A model generated the notes under the pieces. That model did not search any database. It worked only from the letters and a program-made list of their open reading frames with translations, and was not told where the DNA came from. A stretch of 20,226 nt of DNA from Pyrobaculum sp. GTDB lineage: Archaea > Thermoproteota > Thermoprotei > Thermoproteales > Thermoproteaceae. The stretch spans positions 1 to 20,226 of the forward strand of contig WYEI01000232.1 in the NCBI GenBank assembly GCA_009903905.1, given 5' to 3'. The position numbers were made by a program, and so were the translations under genes. This document shows positions 7,150 through 14,711 of this stretch, one piece after another (within the stretch, counting starts at the first letter, position 1; each line of letters begins with the position of its first letter).

Positions 7150-7563
7150 GTGAGCGTAGTTGCTAAGGTCTCTAAAAGTAGCGTGGTGAAGAGGGAAGTT
7201 GTGAATAAGGATGTCATGGAGGCTGTTAAGGACGTGGCCGTAGAACTGATAAAGTCCTGGGATCCCTCGTCGTCAGATTTCATCATCCTTAGGGATTACT
7301 ACTCGGTGTCGTACCCAGCGCCTCTGACGAGGGAGTTGCTGGAGAAGATCAGGAAGTACTCCCCGAAGAGGGTGGAGAACAGGGTGGAGGTCGCGTTGCC
7401 GATTTTCGAGATTGTCCACGGAGCGCAGTGGGCCGGGGAGAGCCTCCAAGTTGGCGACGCCACGGTTGTGTTTCCGTATATAGACGACGCCACCACCGAG
7501 GAGGTTCTCAGAGGCGTGGTGCAGAGTCTCTCGGCGCCTGAAGAGGAGGAGGCGTTTGAATAG
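7150..7563 (+). CDS. Conserved-looking protein of unknown function, 137 aa
   Basis: I do not recognise this protein. It starts with GTG 7150 about 25 nt after a TATA-like box and is soluble, with no signal peptide or membrane segment. The N-terminal part (about 1-35) is rich in Val and Lys and probably helical. The middle contains DFIILRDYYSVSYPAPLTRE and VEVALPIFEIVHGAQWAGE, which look like alternating strands and helices. The C-terminus is acidic (APEEEEAFE). The gene runs convergently towards polB1 with only 11 bases between the two stop codons, so the 3' ends may interact. A role in replication is conceivable from position alone, but nothing in the sequence shows it. Codon use matches the neighbours. 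Confidence 0.75.
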   Translation: MSVVAKVSKSSVVKREVVNKDVMEAVKDVAVELIKSWDPSSSDFIILRDYYSVSYPAPLTRELLEKIRKYSPKRVENRVEVALPIFEIVHGAQWAGESLQVGDATVVFPYIDDATTEEVLRGVVQSLSAPEEEEAFE

Positions 7564-7574
7564 GGGCCCGGGCG

Positions 7575-10139
7575 TTATATTAGACGTGTCGCGCCTCTAA
7601 GCTCCTCGATAGATACGCCCATCGCCTCAAGTATCTGTTCAAGAGACGTGCTGACGTATTCTAGATATTTCTTCTCGTCTATCTCGTCTATCCTCGCAAG
7701 CTGGATCGGCTTGACCCCCGCGGAGTCCTTGGTTTTTATTATGATTATTGCGTCGCCCTTGCCCACATTGATGCCGTATTTCATGAGTTGCTCGGCGGCT
7801 TTCACGTGTTGAGGCTTGTTTTTGGTGTATTCTTCTAAGTTTTTGCTTAGGACCATCTTTATGCCGAGTTTGTCTAACGTGATCTTCTTCTCTTTTATCT
7901 TGGTCTCGGCCTCTTTCACCATTGCTATTATTATATCTCTTGTTTTTACTATATCATATACCGAATTTATATTTTTCAAGTTGTTTATAATATCTTCCAC
8001 TAATTCTTTTACAAAGGGTGGCGCGTTGCGTTTCTTAGCCACTATGCCCTTGACAATGACGCCGCCGTCTTTGGTTACGCCGAGGTAGTTCTTCTTCCGT
8101 CCGCTAAACATCACAAATTTATATATTTTATCTAGCTCTATATCTATACCAATATTCTCTGTGTATTCAATAAGTTTTTTGATTTTATCCTCTGTAACGT
8201 TCCATAGAAACAGCGAGTCCGTATCGCCATATACAGGTATCAACCCCAGCTCCGTGGCTTTCAGAACTGTGCTGGTCATGATGTATCTGGCTAGCGCCGT
8301 GGTGAGCTCCGCCACAGGTGGACAATACAGCGGGAAGGTCTCTGCGCCGAAGACGCCGTATGACGCGTTTATAAAAACCTTCATGGCGCTCTGCACCACG
8401 TCGTAGAGCTGTCTCTCGGCGGGGGTCGGCGCTTTTTTAGCTAGCTTCTTGTAGACGTGCACTCTAAGATCTCTCAAAATGCCGACGAGCGTGCTTGTGA
8501 GGCCGGGCTTGTCGCGGCACACGGTGTGTGGGAGCTCGGGTAAGGGCCTTTCGGCGTCGGGCTTGCAGTTGACGGTTTCGTAGGACAGGTTCCACTTGCT
8601 TATTATTGTGGGGTACAGAGAGGCGAAGTCTAGCACATACACGTCGAAAAATATGCCCAGCGGCGGGTCCAACACGACGGCACCGGCGTATTTCTTGCCC
8701 TTTATGATGGCCTTGGTGTGTACAGACCCCTTTTCCTTCAAGATATCCTCCTTGTTGGGTATGAGCCAGCCCCTTCTTCTGTGTTCGTAGTAGAGCATGT
8801 TCCGAATCCACGCAGAGACCTGCGACCTGGTGATGTCTTCAATAGGCATCTTGGCGATTCTTGAGAGGAGCAAGATGAGCTTCATGACCATCTCGTCGTT
8901 GTACAGGGTGAAGTAGAGCGTTATCAACGCGTCTCTGTAGTTATACTCGGCAAGCTCCCAGTAGCCCATCCTCGAGACGTTTTTCTGCCTCTCAAGCTTG
9001 CCCACGCCTAGGATAGCATACGCAATGCCGTCAAGTCCCCTCTCCCCCCTGTAGACCCCGCCGAACGCATACGCCTCTATCGCCTTAATCGCGAAAAACT
9101 TGTACATGTCTATGTGGACGCCGGGCGCCACGCTGACGTAGTCTCTCTTAGCCGCTATAGGCATCTCCTCCTTGGATATTCCCAGGGCTAGAGCCCTGTT
9201 GTAGATGTAGGGCAGGTCGAAGTTGTCGCCGTTGAATGTCACAACTACAGGATACTGCGTAATCGTCTTCAACACTTCTCTAATCAGCTCGTATTCGCTA
9301 TCGAAAAATATTACCTCGTAGTCCGGTCTGTATCTCAATTCTGCGTCGTTGCCCGGCCTGCGTAGCATTAATACGCGTCTAAGCCCGTCGCTGCCCACCA
9401 GCGCCACCGAGATGACCTCATACTCCGCCTCCCTCGGATCGGGTATCTTGTTCTCCTGAGGCGTGTATATCTCGACGTCTATGGCCACCCTCCGGATGTG
9501 GGGCACCGGCGCTTGGAACAGCGGGATCCACTCCTCGGCGATTTTGCCGTATTCTGGCTGGAACACGTTGCCGAGTGTCGACTTGATCTCCGGCGGGATG
9601 GAGATCTCCACGGGGGTCAACCCATTGCCGTTTGACCGGTACCACATCCCTGGGATGATGTTGCGGTCGAAGAGGTAGCTGTGGTGGTACTTTATCCTAG
9701 ACTCCCAAGTCTCTCTCAATATGTCTCTCAACGAGTTCTTCCCGCCGCCGACGGAGAGCGGGTCTTTGGCATATACCTTCGTAACTAGGATTTTTTTGTC
9801 GTGTAAAGCGTCGTATTTCTCCTCCACGTCGAAGTGGCTGAAGCCCGGGCGGCGTAGCACCTCGGGCATCTTTTCCGCTATCTCTTCAGGCGTCTTGTTG
9901 GTGATAAGGTAAGGCCTGTGTCCCGTGTTGTCGTACCAGTAATACACAGTATCGCCGACTGGGTCATAGAGCTTCACGAGGGCCTTCCCCTCAGCTCCGT
10001 CGTAGACAATGGATAAAACAACAGATGGGGGTATGGCGTTGGAGATGACGCCTTTAATCCGGCTTTCCTCGATCGCCTCGCCCTCGTATTCCTTAACCTC
10101 TTCCTCAAATTCTTCAAACTCCTCCTCGAACTCGCCCAC
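7575..10139 (-). CDS. polB1: Replicative DNA polymerase, family B, PolB1/Dpo1 type
   Basis: Main crenarchaeal chromosomal polymerase with proofreading. The 854-aa protein is colinear with Sulfolobus Dpo1: YDNTGH early on, Exo I AIDVEIYTP (D221, E223), Exo II TFNGDNFDLPY (around 302-311), Exo III EYNYRD (Y399, D403), motif A DFASLYP (D504), motif B KVFINASYG (587-595) and motif C YGDTDS (D639, D641). All catalytic residues are present and no intein interrupts them. The GTG start is followed by an acidic run (EEFEEEFEEFEEE), and a TATA box lies about 23 nt upstream. The protein ends in GATRLI, short of the DSFF-like tail of Sulfolobus Dpo1. The thumb region (about residues 647-775) is encoded by noticeably AT-rich DNA with many Ile, Lys and Asn codons, unlike the rest of the gene. 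Confidence 0.97.
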   Translation of the reverse strand: MGEFEEEFEEFEEEVKEYEGEAIEESRIKGVISNAIPPSVVLSIVYDGAEGKALVKLYDPVGDTVYYWYDNTGHRPYLITNKTPEEIAEKMPEVLRRPGFSHFDVEEKYDALHDKKILVTKVYAKDPLSVGGGKNSLRDILRETWESRIKYHHSYLFDRNIIPGMWYRSNGNGLTPVEISIPPEIKSTLGNVFQPEYGKIAEEWIPLFQAPVPHIRRVAIDVEIYTPQENKIPDPREAEYEVISVALVGSDGLRRVLMLRRPGNDAELRYRPDYEVIFFDSEYELIREVLKTITQYPVVVTFNGDNFDLPYIYNRALALGISKEEMPIAAKRDYVSVAPGVHIDMYKFFAIKAIEAYAFGGVYRGERGLDGIAYAILGVGKLERQKNVSRMGYWELAEYNYRDALITLYFTLYNDEMVMKLILLLSRIAKMPIEDITRSQVSAWIRNMLYYEHRRRGWLIPNKEDILKEKGSVHTKAIIKGKKYAGAVVLDPPLGIFFDVYVLDFASLYPTIISKWNLSYETVNCKPDAERPLPELPHTVCRDKPGLTSTLVGILRDLRVHVYKKLAKKAPTPAERQLYDVVQSAMKVFINASYGVFGAETFPLYCPPVAELTTALARYIMTSTVLKATELGLIPVYGDTDSLFLWNVTEDKIKKLIEYTENIGIDIELDKIYKFVMFSGRKKNYLGVTKDGGVIVKGIVAKKRNAPPFVKELVEDIINNLKNINSVYDIVKTRDIIIAMVKEAETKIKEKKITLDKLGIKMVLSKNLEEYTKNKPQHVKAAEQLMKYGINVGKGDAIIIIKTKDSAGVKPIQLARIDEIDEKKYLEYVSTSLEQILEAMGVSIEELRGATRLI

Positions 10140-10156
10140 GTCTATTAGTGGGTGAG

Positions 10157-10165
10157 GGTTAAAAA
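10157..10165 (-). promoter_or_regulatory. TATA box of polB1
   Basis: On the minus strand the box reads tttttaacc, centred about 23 nt before the GTG start at 10139. The divergent gene at 10220 has its own A/T box about 30 bases away, so this 80-nt spacer is a compact two-way promoter. Confidence 0.55.
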
Positions 10166-10190
10166 CGAAATTGGCGGTAATATCGCCGGC

Positions 10191-10206
10191 GTTAAAGCTT
10201 ATAAAG
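10191..10206 (+). promoter_or_regulatory. TATA region of the 10220 gene
   Basis: The stretch gttaaagcttataaag holds two candidate boxes. The first (gttaaag) is about 26 nt before ATG 10220 and is the better one for a leaderless transcript; the second is about 17 nt away. Confidence 0.45.
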
Positions 10207-10219
10207 TATTCCTACATGG

Positions 10220-10636
10220 ATGTTCGTGGTAATTTACGTTTCGCCACATAGGACAGACAACAAGACCTCGGCGGCCACGGACCTCAAGCGAATTATCGTA
10301 ACCGAGATCATAAACGAGGCTATACAAGGCGTGACAATTCTCGACGAGCGAGGCGTGCCCCTCATACATCACCTCCCCAACACATTAACCGCGAAGACGC
10401 TGAGACAAGTCACCAACCTAATCGAAATAATTAACATCATCAGGCAGAACCAAGATGAGAACCTCGGCGACTTCCACTACGTCACCGTGAAATACGCCAA
10501 CTACAAAGTCGGCATATTTGAGTTACCCAACAAGAAGGGCTGGCTCATAGTATTCGTCAATCCGCTGTGGCACATAGAAAACCTGTTGCCGAAAATACGT
10601 CAGTTCGCCCACAGGATAAGCCAAAGCGTCACTTAG
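10220..10636 (+). CDS. Possible roadblock/LC7-like small protein, 138 aa
   Basis: No firm family assignment. The predicted pattern is a helix (about residues 20-36), the strand pair GVTILDERGVPLI, a long helix (about 60-77), then strands FHYVTVKYANYKVGIFEL and GWLIVFVNP, then a final helix. This order resembles the roadblock/LC7 (longin-like) fold, whose archaeal members often partner small GTPases; no GTPase gene is visible nearby. ATG 10220 is the start; an ATG at 10216 is in another frame and stops quickly. It is divergent from polB1, and its last 8 bases overlap the 3' end of the HMG-CoA reductase gene on the other strand. The gene is likely real; the fold call is an inference from the pattern of hydrophobic residues. 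Confidence 0.7.
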   Translation: MFVVIYVSPHRTDNKTSAATDLKRIIVTEIINEAIQGVTILDERGVPLIHHLPNTLTAKTLRQVTNLIEIINIIRQNQDENLGDFHYVTVKYANYKVGIFELPNKKGWLIVFVNPLWHIENLLPKIRQFAHRISQSVT

Positions 10637-11813
10637 CCCTCCCCAGCCTCTGGTGAGCCGAAGCCAGCTCGTTTCTTGCCAGCGCGATTAACAGGTTCAG
10701 CTCGCCGGCGAGCACGGCCGCGGCCACTATTTCCGCAAACTTCAACGCGTTGGTCCCCGGCGGATCGCCGGGGCCCGCAATGCCGAGAAGCGCCAACGCC
10801 TCCCTCTGGGTGGGCAGGCCGGTGCCTCCGCCTACCGTGCCGACCTCCAAGCTCGGCAGGAAGACCGAGATGTAGAGCCCGTCTTCCCTAGGCTCGGTGG
10901 AGGTTATGCCCATGCTGGACTCCACCACCTGGGCCGCGTCTTGTCCCGTCGCTATGAACACGGCGGCTACTATGTTGGCGAAGTGGGCGTTGAAGCCGTA
11001 TGAATGGGCTAAGGCGGAGCCTATGAGGTTCTTCCTCACGTTTACATTGTGGACGTCCTCCGCAGTTATGCCGAGCCTCTCCAAAACCTCTTTCTTAATT
11101 ACGGCCTCCGCCACAACTGTCTTCCCCCGGCCCAGCAGGAAGTTTACGGCGTTGGCCTTCTTATCTACGCACATATTGCCGCTGAGCGCGACGAGCCTCG
11201 CCTTTGAGAAATGCTCATGGATGTACCTCGCCACGGCCTCAGATGCTATAGTCGCCATGTTCATGCCCATGGCATCCCCCGTGAAGTACACCAGCCTCAG
11301 CCACACGTAGTTGCCCACGACGAAGGGCTGCACCTCCTTAAGCCTCCCGTGTCTAGTCGTAGACTCCGCGGCTTTTTTCAACTCATCGAAGTGCTGATGT
11401 ACCCACTCCACGAACTCCACCGCGTCTATAAGCGAAGGTAGCCTAAACAGCGGGGCCCTTGCCATTCCGTCCTTCAGCACCTTGACCCTTGCGCCGCCTG
11501 ACTCCGTGACGAACTTGGCCCCCCTGTTTACCGAAGCCACCAGAGCCCCCTCGGTGGTGGCCAGCGGGACGTAGTAGTGGCCGTTGGCGTAGTCGCCCCT
11601 TACAAGCAGAGGCCCCGCAACGCCGACGGGGATCTGCACGGCGCCGATTGCGTTCTCTATGTTTCTGCCCACCACAGTGTTTAGGTCTATTATGGTCTTG
11701 CCGATGTTCTCCAGCCTCACGCCCGTCGCCTTCTCTAGGTACTGGCGCCGCGCCTCAGCCGCCTTGTTGGCATCTCCGTATATCTTCTCGAACTCGTGAA
11801 GCTTAGGTTCCAT
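10629..11813 (-). CDS. hmgA: Hydroxymethylglutaryl-CoA reductase, class I
   Basis: Reduces HMG-CoA to mevalonate with NADPH, the committed step towards the isoprenoid chains of archaeal lipids. Catalytic features are intact, numbered from ATG 11813 (394 aa): TTEGA with E88, DKKANA with K218/K219, GQDAA with D292, and the C-terminal SAHQRLGR with H387. NAIGAVQIPVGVAGP and GDAMGMNM are family signatures. The length is typical for archaeal class I enzymes. Another ATG lies three codons upstream at 11822, but the minus-strand TATA box (11836-11844) is 27 nt from 11813 and only 18 nt from 11822, so the shorter form is preferred. It is divergent from the thiolase-like gene of the same pathway and overlaps the 10220 gene tail-to-tail by 8 bases. 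Confidence 0.97.
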   Translation of the reverse strand: MEPKLHEFEKIYGDANKAAEARRQYLEKATGVRLENIGKTIIDLNTVVGRNIENAIGAVQIPVGVAGPLLVRGDYANGHYYVPLATTEGALVASVNRGAKFVTESGGARVKVLKDGMARAPLFRLPSLIDAVEFVEWVHQHFDELKKAAESTTRHGRLKEVQPFVVGNYVWLRLVYFTGDAMGMNMATIASEAVARYIHEHFSKARLVALSGNMCVDKKANAVNFLLGRGKTVVAEAVIKKEVLERLGITAEDVHNVNVRKNLIGSALAHSYGFNAHFANIVAAVFIATGQDAAQVVESSMGITSTEPREDGLYISVFLPSLEVGTVGGGTGLPTQREALALLGIAGPGDPPGTNALKFAEIVAAAVLAGELNLLIALARNELASAHQRLGRAK

Positions 11814-11821
11814 TAGAAACA

Positions 11822-11844
11822 TTTTAATAAGTTGGCTTTATAAC
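11822..11844. promoter_or_regulatory. Compact bidirectional promoter, hmgA / thiolase-like gene
   Basis: Only 37 bases separate ATG 11813 (minus) from ATG 11851 (plus). They hold two A/T boxes: ttttaata (11822-11829) is 25 nt before the plus start, and the minus-strand gttataaag (11836-11844) is about 27 nt before the minus start. Each box therefore lies between the other box and that other box's gene, so the two initiation complexes would overlap and may compete. Confidence 0.6.
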
Positions 11845-11850
11845 CTTTCG

Positions 11851-12957
11851 ATGAAAGACGTATTCCTAGCCGGGGCCGCACTTTATCAAGCAGGCAGGCA
11901 CTACGGAAAAAACATCGACGACATAGCCGCCGAGGTCCTCGACAAGGCTCTTTCAGACGCCAAGGCCGACATAGACGCGTTGTTCGTCGCCTCCTCAACC
12001 ACCGAGCTCGCCAACAAGCAACAAATCTTGGGGGCCTACGTGTTGGAGGCCCTAGGCCTAGACAAAATCCCGGTGTACAGGGTGGAAAACGGAGACGGGT
12101 CCGGAGGCGCCGCCGTGGCTCTTGCCTACCACGCGCTGAGGTCTGAGGAGCATAACTGCGTCGCCGTGGTGGGCGTCGACAAGCCCAACGACGTCTTAAG
12201 CAACCAGCAACAGGACATATACGCCGCCACCCTCGACACGTATTTCGAGCGGTACTTCGGCATAACGCCTCTGTCCTACGCAGCGCTCATGGCCAAGATG
12301 TACCTCAAGAAGTATGAATACAAATACGAAGACCTAGCCCAGTGGGCTGTTTTGATGCACAGCCACGGCGCGGGGAACCCCTACGCATACTTCAGGAGAC
12401 AGATAAAGCTGGAGGACGCGGTCAACAGTGAAATAGTAAGCGAGCCTCTGCGGCTTTACGACATAGGCCCCCTCGCAGACGGCGCTGCGGCTGCGGTGCT
12501 CTGCAACAGCAGGAAAGAAGGGCCGCGTATACTGTCTGTCGCCACCTCCACAAACACGGCGGCCTTTAACCTAAGGCCGGACTACGACACTCTTTATAGC
12601 CTAAACGAGGCGGCGAGACGCGCCTTCGAGAAGGCCAAAATCACCCCAAGAGACGTGGCGACAGCCGAGGTACACGACTCCTTTTCCATCTTCGGGGTTC
12701 TTGCGGTGGAGTCGCTGGGCTTGGTGAGGAGGGGCGGCGCCCTCGCCGCGATGAAAGACGGCGACCTGCCCGTGAACCTAAGCGGCGGCTTTAAATCTAG
12801 GGGAAACATGCTGGGGGCCACGGGGGTTTACCAGCTCGTGGAGGTGGCTTGGCAACTGATAGGCAGGGAGTTTAAGCGCGTAGACGGGAGCTACGGGGTG
12901 GTGCACAGCATGGGTGGCGTCGACAAAGTTTCGACAGTTGTTGTTGTAGGAGTATGA
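11851..12957 (+). CDS. Archaeal thiolase homologue with degenerate active site
   Basis: Member of the archaeal SCP-x-like thiolase family, which normally condenses two acetyl-CoA to acetoacetyl-CoA and forms a complex with DUF35 and HMG-CoA synthase. The fold signatures are there: GSGGAAVALAYHAL, EVHDSFS and VNLSGGFKSRGNMLGATG. Key residues are not. The nucleophilic Cys position (normally ACASGG) is Asp82 (NGDGSGG). The GHP histidine is Asn319 (GNMLGATG). HDC reads HDS (His275 kept, Cys to Ser277), and the C-terminal HNxGG reads HSMGG. At 368 aa the gene is otherwise full length and unbroken, with normal codon use. ATG 11851 follows its own TATA box by 25 nt. It probably cannot carry out Claisen condensation by the usual mechanism; a structural or substrate-handling role in the complex is inferred. 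Confidence 0.88.
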   Translation: MKDVFLAGAALYQAGRHYGKNIDDIAAEVLDKALSDAKADIDALFVASSTTELANKQQILGAYVLEALGLDKIPVYRVENGDGSGGAAVALAYHALRSEEHNCVAVVGVDKPNDVLSNQQQDIYAATLDTYFERYFGITPLSYAALMAKMYLKKYEYKYEDLAQWAVLMHSHGAGNPYAYFRRQIKLEDAVNSEIVSEPLRLYDIGPLADGAAAAVLCNSRKEGPRILSVATSTNTAAFNLRPDYDTLYSLNEAARRAFEKAKITPRDVATAEVHDSFSIFGVLAVESLGLVRRGGALAAMKDGDLPVNLSGGFKSRGNMLGATGVYQLVEVAWQLIGREFKRVDGSYGVVHSMGGVDKVSTVVVVGV

Positions 12958-12960
12958 CAA

Positions 12961-12970
12961 AGTATAAAAA
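12961..12970 (+). promoter_or_regulatory. TATA box of the DUF35-HMG-CoA synthase pair
   Basis: The box agtataaaaa begins 4 bases after the thiolase-like gene's stop and is centred 24 nt before ATG 12990. The two downstream genes can therefore be transcribed without the thiolase homologue. Confidence 0.6.
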
Positions 12971-12989
12971 CTCGTTTTAGGGTAGGGAC

Positions 12990-13394
12990 ATGAGACACGA
13001 GTCGGTGCCGATCTACTGGAGGAACATCCCCCATTACTACCGTCTGGTCGCCAGGCGGTGCAAGAAGTGCGGGGCCGTGTACTTCCCGCCCGTGGTGAAG
13101 TGTAGGTGCGGCTCCACGGAGCTTGAAAACGTCGAGCTCCCCCGCGAGGGCAGATTGGTGGAGTATACCGTGTTGCACCAAGTCGGGACTGACTTCCTGA
13201 AGCAGAAGCCTCTGATTGTGGGGCTTGTGGAGCTCCCCAACGGCGTAAGAGTGGCAGGGCAGATAGTCGACGCCCAGCCGGATAAACTCGCGCCGGGGGC
13301 CAAGATGGAGGTGGTGTTTCGGAGGGTGATCGCCGACGGGAAACACGGCTTGGTTATGTACGGGTACAAGTTCAGGCCGGTGGGTGGGATATGA
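12990..13394 (+). CDS. DUF35 Zn-ribbon/OB-fold protein of the mevalonate complex
   Basis: Small scaffold (134 aa) that in methanogenic archaea bridges thiolase and HMG-CoA synthase and lets acetoacetyl-CoA pass between them. The N-terminal rubredoxin-like zinc knuckle is visible as C24-x2-C27 and C38-x-C40 (RRCKKCG, VKCRCG). It is followed by the OB-fold part, with [30 protein letters not shown] and a strand near [11 protein letters not shown] 12990 lies 24 nt after a good TATA box. Its TGA stop overlaps the ATG of the HMG-CoA synthase gene (ATGA), so the two proteins are translationally coupled. The close coupling to HMG-CoA synthase rather than to the thiolase homologue fits the loss of thiolase catalysis. 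Confidence 0.93.
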   Translation: MRHESVPIYWRNIPHYYRLVARRCKKCGAVYFPPVVKCRCGSTELENVELPREGRLVEYTVLHQVGTDFLKQKPLIVGLVELPNGVRVAGQIVDAQPDKLAPGAKMEVVFRRVIADGKHGLVMYGYKFRPVGGI

Positions 13395-14443
13395 GCCGCG
13401 TAGGCGTAGTCAGCTGGGGCGCCTACATCCCTAAGTACCGCATAAGGACCGAGGAGGTGGCCAGGATATGGGGCGACGACCCCCTCCGCATAGTAGATGT
13501 GTACCTAGTGGACGAGAAAAGCGTCGAGGGCTTAGACGAAGACGCCGTGACAATCGCGGTGGAGGCCGCCAGGCGGGCCATCAGGAGGGCTGGGATCGAC
13601 CCGAGGCGTATAGGGGCTGTCTACGCAGGCACCGAGTCTAAGCCGTACGCGGTTAAGCCCATCTCCTCCATACTTGTCGACGCGCTGGGGCTCAGCAACA
13701 ACGTGTTTGCCGTAGACATGGAGTTCGCATGCAAGGCCGGTAGCGAGGGTCTCGTGGCGGCCATAGGACTTGTGGACTCCGGGAGGGCGGAATACGGCAT
13801 GACCGTCGGCACGGACACGTCGCAGGGAGAGCCCGGTGAACACCTAGAGTACTCAGCCAGTAGCGGCGGTGCGGCCCTCATAGTGGGGAAAGACGGCGTA
13901 GCCGCGGAGCTTGAGGCCATGTATTCCTTCGTCTCAGACACGCCCGACTTCTGGCGTAGAGAGGGGTCGCCGTATCCCATGCACGGCGAGGGCTTCACAG
14001 GCGAGCCCGCCTATTTTAGACACATAGTGGGGGCGGCCAAGGGGCTTATGGAGAAATACGGCTACAAGCCGAGCGACTTCACCTACGTGGTGTTTCACCA
14101 GCCAAACGGCAGGTTCCCCGTCCGCGCCGCCTCCATGCTAAACATCCCGATGGAAAAGATCAAGCCGGGCATAGTCGTCACACACATCGGAAACACATAC
14201 AACGCCTCCGCGCTTATGGGCTTCGCGAGGGTGCTGGACACGGCCAAGCCAGGCGACAAGATCCTGCTGGTGCCGTTTGGAAGCGGCGCCGGCTCCAACG
14301 CCTTTGTGTTCACGGTAACCGACCTAATAGCTGAGAGGCAGAAAACAGGGGTGCCCACGGTTGAGGAGATGCTACGCGACAAGATATACGTCGACTACGC
14401 GCAGTATCTCAAAATGCGTAAAATGATCAGGCTACTTGAATAA
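13391..14443 (+). CDS. mvaS: Hydroxymethylglutaryl-CoA synthase, archaeal type
   Basis: Condenses acetyl-CoA with acetoacetyl-CoA to HMG-CoA, the substrate of the neighbouring reductase. The 350-aa protein has the archaeal synthase hallmarks: start [17 protein letters not shown], catalytic Glu in AGTES (E82), nucleophilic Cys in [10 protein letters not shown] (C114), histidine in [10 protein letters not shown] (H236), and [10 protein letters not shown] and GSGAGSNAF near the C-terminus. All catalytic residues are intact, in contrast to the thiolase homologue upstream. The start ATG overlaps the DUF35 stop by four bases, with a G-rich ggtggg stretch just before it that could act as a ribosome-binding site. 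It ends 37 bases before the convergent PaREP2b remnant. Confidence 0.96.
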   Translation: MSRVGVVSWGAYIPKYRIRTEEVARIWGDDPLRIVDVYLVDEKSVEGLDEDAVTIAVEAARRAIRRAGIDPRRIGAVYAGTESKPYAVKPISSILVDALGLSNNVFAVDMEFACKAGSEGLVAAIGLVDSGRAEYGMTVGTDTSQGEPGEHLEYSASSGGAALIVGKDGVAAELEAMYSFVSDTPDFWRREGSPYPMHGEGFTGEPAYFRHIVGAAKGLMEKYGYKPSDFTYVVFHQPNGRFPVRAASMLNIPMEKIKPGIVVTHIGNTYNASALMGFARVLDTAKPGDKILLVPFGSGAGSNAFVFTVTDLIAERQKTGVPTVEEMLRDKIYVDYAQYLKMRKMIRLLE

Positions 14444-14480
14444 TATAGGCGCTTAGAGAAATACCGGCGGCATTAGGTGT

Positions 14481-14699
14481 CTAGTCATCCCGTTCTAGCC
14501 ACTTCTCTATGTCGTCTGCGAGCTCGGCGAAGCGTTTGAAGCCGTCTAGATGCTCTCTGTAACACTCCATCATTATCTTGCCGTTGCTCCTCTCAATTAT
14601 CCTCGGCTCCCTCCCCGTAAGGGCCTTAATCAGCGCCGAGAACCTCTCGGCGTCTGCCTCTCTGCCGTCGGGGTCGGCCCTAGCCGTGGCGAAGCCCAA
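14481..14699 (-). pseudogene. PaREP2b C-terminal remnant
   Basis: A short minus-strand frame whose product matches the end of the full PaRep2b-like protein at 1403-5116: EADAERFSALIKALTGREP, then REHLDGFKRFAELADDIEKW, against VARAVKLVEVLTGERP and RYEELREAIERW. Shared residues include LTG, P, ER, H-x-D and the final EL-x3-IE-x-W. Only about 70 residues remain of a protein of more than 1200. The frame is open back to 14864, but family-like sequence (DNAALGFATARAD) fades at about 14720. The only start is TTG 14699. It stands head-to-head with the PaRep2a-like gene, as at the first locus, so the simplest reading is a deletion that removed most of the 2b gene. Expression as a small protein cannot be ruled out. 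Confidence 0.65.
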
Positions 14700-14711
14700 G
14701 GCCGCGTTGTC

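Noticed and set aside
14446..14457. Shared 11-mer TAGGCGCTTAG with the minus strand near 1308-1318, considered as an element end
   Set aside because: Its orientation relative to the two PaREP2b 3' ends is opposite and the similarity does not extend, so chance is the better explanation.
14550..14711. Longer start for PaREP2a copy B
   Set aside because: This segment is antisense to the PaREP2b remnant, and its translation has no similarity to anything else in the window.
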